Shown here one piece after another: positions 6,104-10,386 of a stretch of 10,386 nt of DNA. The stretch is from Akkermansiaceae bacterium (GTDB lineage: Bacteria; Verrucomicrobiota; Verrucomicrobiia; Verrucomicrobiales; Akkermansiaceae). The position numbers were made by a program, and so were the translations under genes. Every line of letters starts with the position of its first letter. Positions within the stretch are counted from its first letter, which is position 1. The DNA is taken from the NCBI GenBank assembly GCA_025457805.1, contig JALOTR010000109.1, forward strand, positions 1 through 10,386, read 5' to 3'. The notes under the pieces are model-generated. The model searched no databases. It was not told where the DNA came from and saw nothing but the letters and a program-made list of their open reading frames with translations.

Positions 6104-6835
6104 ATGTGCAAAATCCTGACATTCCTTTTCCTTGCGATGACCTGTGCGTTGCAGGCCGCGCCGAAGCAGGTGCGGGTATTCATCGCGTTGTGTGACAATA
6201 AAACCCAAGGCATTGTGCCGGTCGGCGCGAAGATCGGGAACGGCGATGATCCGGACTCGAATCTTTACTGGGGATGCTCGGATGGTTTCGGAGCGTTTTT
6301 CCGCCAGAGCAAGAAGTGGAAGCTGGCGAAGTTGGAGAAAGATGTGTCCCACGCGATTCTCAGGCGTATGACATTGGATCATGTGGAAGGAGGAATCCAT
6401 TTGATAGCGGAGGCCTATCGGGGATCGGAGATGAAACAGTGTTTGAAGGATTTTGAAGCTGCGGCGGCTTCGAACGAATTCGATCTGGTCGTTTACATCG
6501 GGCACAACGCCTTGATGGATTTCTCCGATCTCCAAGCGCCCCGCAAGGTGGAGGGTAATGACACGGAAGTGATGGTGCTTTGCTGCATGAGCGAGGCCTA
6601 TTTCGGGAAGCGCCTGCGTGACTTGGGATGCAAACCACTTCTGATGACGCGGCAACTGATGTATCCTGGGTCTTTCCTGTTGCATGCCGGGTTGGAGAAA
6701 TGGAAATCGGGTGGCAAGCAGGTGGAGATCCGCTCTGCGGCGGCTGAGGCCTATGCGAAGAATCAGAAGATTTCTGTCCGTGCAGCGACGGGGGTGTTTG
6801 CTGCGCTTGATGAGGGGGTGGCGGATAAGAAATGA
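6104..6835 (+). CDS. Secreted protein of unknown function, possible clan CD-like fold
   Basis: A 243-residue protein with a signal peptide (MCKILTFLFLAMTCALQA, cleavage predicted after residue 18), so periplasmic or secreted. The mature part opens with a strand, VRVFIALCDN (23-32), then a conserved-looking aromatic stretch, GIVPVGAKIGNGDDPDSNLY (36-55) and WGCSDGFGAFF (56-66). Later come a hydrophobic strand FDLVVYIGH (126-134) and a second strand VMVLCC (156-161). Hydrophobic strand-(G)-His followed about 25 residues later by hydrophobic strand-Cys is the layout of caspase, CHAT, gingipain and legumain catalytic dyads, so His134 and Cys160 or Cys161 are candidate active residues. The usual His-Gly is His-Asn here, so it may be inactive or a different family. 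ATG 6104 is preferred to the in-frame ATG at 6044 because it starts exactly at the signal peptide. It stands alone on the plus strand after repeat copy 2. Confidence 0.65.
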   Translation: MCKILTFLFLAMTCALQAAPKQVRVFIALCDNKTQGIVPVGAKIGNGDDPDSNLYWGCSDGFGAFFRQSKKWKLAKLEKDVSHAILRRMTLDHVEGGIHLIAEAYRGSEMKQCLKDFEAAAASNEFDLVVYIGHNALMDFSDLQAPRKVEGNDTEVMVLCCMSEAYFGKRLRDLGCKPLLMTRQLMYPGSFLLHAGLEKWKSGGKQVEIRSAAAEAYAKNQKISVRAATGVFAALDEGVADKK

Positions 6836-6894
6836 GTTTACGAGGGATCGCCGCCTGTGGAGGGAGGTGGGGAGGATGAAGCGAAGGTGAGGCC

Positions 6895-6916
6895 GCGCCG
6901 AGCTGGGGCTCAGCGC
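6895..6916 (+). terminator. GC-rich hairpin after the secreted-protein gene
   Basis: GCGCCGAGC (6895-6903) and GCTCAGCGC (6908-6916) pair with one mismatch around a TGGG loop. The hairpin lies 60 bases past the stop codon and is followed by a C/G-rich then T-rich stretch (TTCCTTTGTTCTT at 6930-6942). It could act as a terminator. The GAGCTGGGGCTC core also looks like another dispersed repeat family, so it may simply be a repeat. Confidence 0.4.
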
Positions 6917-6981
6917 TCCCGGGGTGGCTGTTCCTTTGTTCTTGGCAGGTGGGCTGGGCTGGCTTGAATGGTGAGGCACTC

Positions 6982-8068
6982 ATGTACCCACCCCTTGAAC
7001 ACTGGATTTGGCTGATCCCGGCATTTTTGATCGGGGCCTGTATTGGGTCCTTTCTGAACGTCGTCATTTACCGTGTGCCCTTGGGCATGTCGGTAAACGA
7101 ACCGAAGCGTTCATTCTGCCCGAAGTGCCGGAAGAACATTCCGATGTGGCTCAATTTTCCCTTGGTGAGCTGGCTGTGGCTGCGGGGGAAATGCGCGGAA
7201 TGCTCGGCACCGATTGCGTTCCGCTACTTCGGGGTGGAGCTTCTAACAGCCATCTTGTTTGTGGCGACGTGGATGTTTTTTCCGCCGCAGGTGGTGATTT
7301 TCCTGTGGGTGCTGATGGCCTTGCTGGTGTCGATCACCTTCATTGATGCCGAGCACCTGATCATCCCCGACAACATGACCTGGGCGGGTTCGGTCATCGG
7401 GCTTGGAGCTTGTGCCGTGTGGCCGACGCTGCCGGTGATGGCCGGGGCGGGCGGGGACTGGCTGGATGGCATCAGGCACGGCACGATCGGATGGGCGATC
7501 GGATTCTTCGGGCTGTGGATGGTGGTGGAACTCGGGAAAATGGCCTTCGGCAAAAAGGCGATGAAGTTCGAGAAAGCGGTGGACTGGCACATCAAGGAGC
7601 CGGTGGGGGATGAGGATCCGATGTGTTTCGTGATCGATGGCGAGGAGATCGCATGGGCTGGTGGAAACCGGCGACATTCTCGTCGATGGCGAGTCGATCG
7701 GTGGCGGGAAACTGGTGATCCGCGAACTGGAAGTGGATTTTCCGGATGGCAGCACGCGCCATCTGGCAAAAATGAAGTCCTTGGCCGGGACGTCGACTTC
7801 GGTGGTGATCCCGCGGGAGGCGATGGGCATGGGGGATGTGCATCTGTTAGGGATGATCGGTGCGTTTTTCGGCTGGGCCGGCGTGTTTTTCTCGCTGTTT
7901 GCGGCGTCGGTGTTTGCGATTTTTGCGGCCATCATCGGCCGGATTGGCTTTGGCAAGCAATTGCCCTTCGGCCCCTTTCTGGCGATGGGATGCCTTGCGT
8001 GGGCCTTCGGCGGATGGCGCTTTTGGGCCTGGTATGTGGATTTCCTCGGGCCGGTGTTTGCTCCCTGA
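6982..8068 (+). pseudogene. pilD: Type IV prepilin peptidase (PilD/GspO family), one-base frameshift
   Basis: An inner-membrane aspartic peptidase and methylase that processes prepilins and pseudopilins for type IV pili or type II secretion. Visible parts are TM1 with GACIGSFLNVVIYRVP (18-33), the zinc-type four-Cys domain CPKC (46-49) and CAEC (71-74) with RYFGVELLTA after it, and the first catalytic Asp in FIDAEHLIIPD (Asp122). The second catalytic Asp is in GMGDVH (Asp285), and PFGPFLAMG (328-336) follows. A ~95-residue insert (about 187-280) separates the two catalytic halves. The frame breaks at GGG 7655-7657: removing one G joins ...EEIAW directly to LVETGDILVDG and gives a clean 361-residue protein ending at TGA 8066-8068. 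Without correction, the first frame runs to 8100 with nonsense and loses Asp285. ATG 6982 is chosen for its GGTGAGG site 5 bases upstream. A sequencing or assembly error is as likely as a real mutation. Confidence 0.88.
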
Positions 8069-8127
8069 TTCGCGTGAGGTGGATATTCCGGCTTGGATAA
8101 TCCGGGTTCAGATGCATTCTCCCGGCG

Positions 8128-8406
8128 ATGTCTGGTGAGCAATTCGGGTGGAAGGATTCCAAGGGAATCGCGAGGGCGATTCTGCGGGACCGCATCTCCC
8201 GGCGCCGGCTGATAGCGAGGCTGCTGCTCATCGCCCTGCTCATGATGGGTGCCGGGCTGTGGTTGTTGGAGGACATCCTATCGACCAACGCGTGGTGGTT
8301 TCTCATCTGGTGGGGTGCCTGTGCGGTCACCACGCTGCTGGTGATGATGTTCGCGCTGTATGATGGATTGGCGGTGATGCGTGAGGAACGGGAAAAACAC
8401 CGCTGA
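8128..8406 (+). CDS. Small two-helix membrane protein, unknown function
   Basis: A 92-residue protein with a basic cytoplasmic start (SKGIARAILRDRISRRRLIAR) and two predicted membrane helices, LLLIALLMMGAGLWLLEDIL (about 32-51) and WWFLIWWGACAVTTLLVMMF (about 56-75). A short charged tail, VMREEREKHR, follows. Positive charges before helix 1 and at the C-terminus suggest both ends face the cytoplasm. No family recognised. It begins 59 bases after the prepilin peptidase gene on the same strand and could be cotranscribed with it. No Shine-Dalgarno is evident at the ATG, which is common in this window. Its intact, fully hydrophobic helix pattern and clean stop support real coding. Confidence 0.6.
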   Translation: MSGEQFGWKDSKGIARAILRDRISRRRLIARLLLIALLMMGAGLWLLEDILSTNAWWFLIWWGACAVTTLLVMMFALYDGLAVMREEREKHR

Positions 8407-8468
8407 ATGTCGGCAACGGGCGATGGTTTAAAGAAATCACCCCAAAGCCCCAGATTGCATGGTGGCGC

Positions 8469-8499
8469 TTGCGGACCCCGGGTGGCGTGATGTTATAGT
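8469..8499 (+). promoter_or_regulatory. Candidate extended -10 promoter for the transporter-amylase pair
   Basis: TTGCGG (8469-8474), a 19-base spacer and TGTTATAGT (8491-8499), that is, an extended -10 TGn followed by TATAGT. Transcription would start around 8506, about 20 bases before the ATG at 8528. The spacer is two bases longer than ideal, but an extended -10 tolerates this. Confidence 0.4.
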
Positions 8500-8527
8500 C
8501 ACCTTCGCAAGAGCCCGCTTTGAACCC

Positions 8528-9877
8528 ATGACTGAAAAACCCCGCCTCTCGTTCTGGCAGATATGGAACATGTCCTTCGGCTTTCTCGGCATCCAGTTCG
8601 GCTGGGGCCTTCAGATGGCGAACATGTCATCGATCTATTCGTTTCTTGGTGCGAAGGAGGATGAGCTTTCCCTGCTGTGGATCGCCGCGCCGCTCACGGG
8701 ACTGATCATTCAGCCGATTGTCGGTTATCTGAGTGACCGCACCTGGACCGGGCTGGGGCGCCGTCGGCCTTATTTCCTGATTGGGGCCATCCTCGCTTCG
8801 ATCGCCCTTGTTGCCATGCCGCATTCGTCCGCTTTGTGGATGGCGGTGGGCTTGTTGTGGGTGCTGGATGCGTCGATCAATATCACCATGGAACCATTCC
8901 GCGCCTTTGTGGCGGACAAGCTGCCCGAGTCCCAGCGGCCCACCGGGTTTTCCGTCCAGAGTCTGTTCATCGGTTTGGGCGCGGTGATCGCCTCGGCGAT
9001 GCCATGGATGCTGACGAATTGGTTCGGCGTCGCGGCTGGAGCGGCGGATGGCGGGAAAATTCCGACTGCGGTGGTGATTTCATTTCATGCCGGAGCGGTG
9101 GCCCTGTTCGTGGCGGTGCTCTATACCATTCTAACAACTCCTGAATATCCGCCGGAGGATATGGAGGAGTTCCGGGCGATGAAGCAGCGCTCGAAAGGGC
9201 TCGGCGGCTTCCTTACTGAGTTGGTCCATGGCTTGGTCGGGATGCCCAAAACCATGCGCCAACTCGCCGTCGTGCAGTTCTTCACCTGGATCGCCCTCTT
9301 CTGCATGTGGATCTACTGGACTCCGGCCACCGCGCGCCAGGTGTTTGGTGGAAATCCGTCGGATGAAGCAGCGTGGAGCAAGGTGATCGAAACCGCCGGG
9401 GCATGGACGGGGATTTGTTTCGCGACCTATAATCTCGTTTGTTTCTTCTTCTCCTTCATTCTGCTGGGCATCTCGCGCACGATCTCGGCGAAGACGATTC
9501 ACATCGTTTGTCTGGTCATTGGCGCGCTGGGCCTGGTGTCGGTGCGCTTTGTCACGGATCAGCAAATGTTGCTTGTTTCCATGGTGGCGGTCGGCATCGC
9601 CTGGGCCTCGATCCTGTCGATGCCTTATGCGATGTTGTCCTCGGTGATTCCGGGATCGAAGATGGGCTTTTACATGGGCGTGTTCAATTTCTTCATCGTC
9701 ATTCCCCAGGTGCTGGTGGCCCTGGCGATGGGACCGATCATCGGCAGCCTTTTCGGTGGGGATTCGATGATGGCGATCGTTTGTGGCGGCATCTGCATGT
9801 TGATCGCCGCAGTGGCAACGCTGTTTGTGGAATACCAAGGCGGCAAGGCAATCATTCCAACCGGTGGAGGGCATTGA
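8528..9877 (+). CDS. MFS sugar transporter, GPH/SLC45 (sucrose-maltose symporter-like)
   Basis: A 449-residue inner-membrane permease with about 12 hydrophobic segments, predicted to import a disaccharide or oligosaccharide with a cation. Family marks are FGWGLQMANMS (24-34), the loop 2-3 motif SDRTWTGLGRRRPYF (69-83) typical of plant SUT and bacterial maltose/sucrose symporters, INITMEPFRAFVAD (117-130) and FFTWIALFCMWIYWTPA (251-267). A cytoplasmic loop of about 40 residues follows TM6 (201-240). An in-frame ATG at 8459 would add 23 non-family residues and precede the candidate promoter, so 8528 is preferred. Its stop TGA shares one base with the ATG of the next gene (TGATG), a translational-coupling arrangement. 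With a GH13 enzyme downstream, maltose or maltodextrin is the likely substrate, by inference. Confidence 0.9.
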   Translation: MTEKPRLSFWQIWNMSFGFLGIQFGWGLQMANMSSIYSFLGAKEDELSLLWIAAPLTGLIIQPIVGYLSDRTWTGLGRRRPYFLIGAILASIALVAMPHSSALWMAVGLLWVLDASINITMEPFRAFVADKLPESQRPTGFSVQSLFIGLGAVIASAMPWMLTNWFGVAAGAADGGKIPTAVVISFHAGAVALFVAVLYTILTTPEYPPEDMEEFRAMKQRSKGLGGFLTELVHGLVGMPKTMRQLAVVQFFTWIALFCMWIYWTPATARQVFGGNPSDEAAWSKVIETAGAWTGICFATYNLVCFFFSFILLGISRTISAKTIHIVCLVIGALGLVSVRFVTDQQMLLVSMVAVGIAWASILSMPYAMLSSVIPGSKMGFYMGVFNFFIVIPQVLVALAMGPIIGSLFGGDSMMAIVCGGICMLIAAVATLFVEYQGGKAIIPTGGGH

Positions 9878-10386
9878 TGACTGCGCGAATCCTCTCAATC
9901 ATGACTTGGCAAGTCCTGCTCTCCGGTGTTTTGATCCTTGCGATGAGTGCAAGCGCCCGTGCCGATGACACCGTTCGTCCGGTGATCTATCAATTGATGG
10001 TCCGCACCTTTGGCAACACCCACGAGACCCGTAAAAACAACTGAACCCTCGAGGAGAAAGGTTGTGGAAAATTCGCTCACATCACCCCCACCGCGCTCGA
10101 ATCGATCAAAGGGATGGGTTTCACCCACATCTGGCTCACCGGTATTCTGGAGCAAGCAAGCGGAACTTCCTATGAAGGGCGGCCTGCGGATGATCCGGAC
10201 ATTCTCAAGGGCATCGCGGGGAGTCCTTATGCGATCAAGGACTACTTCGACGTTTGTCCCGACTATGCGATGAATCCCCACCAGCGTCTGGACGAGTTCA
10301 AGGCCTTGCTGGGCCGCTGCCGGGCGCAGGGACTGAAGGTCATCATCGACTTCGTGCCGAACCATGTGGCGCGCTCGTATTCCTCC
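9877..10386 (+). pseudogene. GH13 alpha-amylase-family enzyme, in-frame TGA, 3' end off window
   Basis: A secreted glycoside hydrolase of the alpha-amylase family, acting on alpha-glucans or maltodextrins. Signal peptide MTARILSIMTWQVLLSGVLI to ASARA (cleavage after residue 29; a start at the ATG at 9901 would also work). The mature protein starts DDTVRPVIYQLMVRTFGNTH, the first TIM-barrel strand of this group. Codon 56 is TGA (10042-10044). The same frame then continues unbroken for 114 codons to the window edge: TLEEKGCGKFAHITPTALES, GMGFTHIWLTGILEQAS, SPYAIKDYFDVCPDY, GLKVIIDFVPNHVA. The last is GH13 conserved region I (D-x-x-x-N-H, about 158-163). Relatives read KNNGTLEENG here, so TGA replaces a Gly codon (GGA), a single G-to-T change. 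Real nonsense mutation or sequence error; the start overlaps the transporter stop, so both form one sugar-uptake operon. Confidence 0.85.

Noticed and set aside
6032..6979. A 315-codon minus-strand frame over the secreted-protein gene
   Set aside because: Its translation is Pro, His and Arg rich without domains, and the plus strand has a signal peptide and ordered strands.
7243..8142. A 299-codon minus-strand frame over the prepilin peptidase
   Set aside because: Composition is Pro, His and Arg rich, as expected from antisense of a membrane protein gene, and the prepilin peptidase motifs fix the plus strand.
10042..10044. Selenocysteine at the in-frame TGA
   Set aside because: No convincing SECIS hairpin follows directly, GH13 enzymes are not selenoproteins, and relatives carry Gly at this position.
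9131..10365. Two minus-strand frames (9131-9898 and 9895-10365) over the transporter and amylase genes
   Set aside because: Antisense shadows; the plus strand has clear MFS and GH13 motifs.

Overview
The window looks like a piece of a GC-rich (roughly 60%) Gram-negative bacterial chromosome. It holds an outer-membrane beta-barrel, lipoproteins with lipoboxes and a type IV prepilin peptidase. The gene repertoire, the long-form phosphofructokinase, the few recognisable Shine-Dalgarno sites and the abundant dispersed palindromic repeats suggest Verrucomicrobiota (Luteolibacter/Haloferula-like) to me. That assignment rests on recall of similar proteins, not on a search.

Left edge (1-625): a minus-strand secreted or lipoprotein gene runs off the window. 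Upstream of it lies an AT-richer stretch that reads like the tail of another gene. Two different palindromic repeats stand side by side at 456-537 and 546-620, just past the end of pfkA. Minus-strand block (626-4865): in transcription order this is an outer-membrane beta-barrel protein, a lipoprotein serine hydrolase with a GHSMG nucleophile elbow, a SpoIIAA-like/STAS protein, and after a 140-base gap a 6-phosphofructokinase. The first three are tightly spaced (10 and 34 bases) and are probably one envelope-related operon; pfkA may have its own promoter.

Middle (4866-6103): a RimL/YdaF-type N-acetyltransferase gene is bracketed by two copies of a palindromic repeat built from 10-base units. 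The right-hand copy supplies the last residues and the stop codon of the gene. Next comes a secreted protein (6104-6835) of unknown function. It has a hydrophobic block ending in His and a second block ending in Cys-Cys, the arrangement seen in clan CD (caspase/CHAT/legumain-like) peptidases. This is the most interesting function prediction here.

Right part (6982-10386), plus strand: a type IV prepilin peptidase gene is broken by one extra G between its two catalytic aspartates. It is followed by a small two-helix membrane protein. Then comes a probable sugar-utilisation pair: an MFS/GPH-type disaccharide symporter whose stop overlaps the start of a GH13 alpha-amylase-like gene. That GH13 gene carries an in-frame TGA where the family normally has Gly, and it continues off the right edge. 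Two lesions within 2.4 kb could be assembly or sequencing errors or real decay. The other stop codons in the window, many of them TGA, argue against a changed genetic code.

I see no CRISPR array, rRNA, tRNA, transposase or phage gene.
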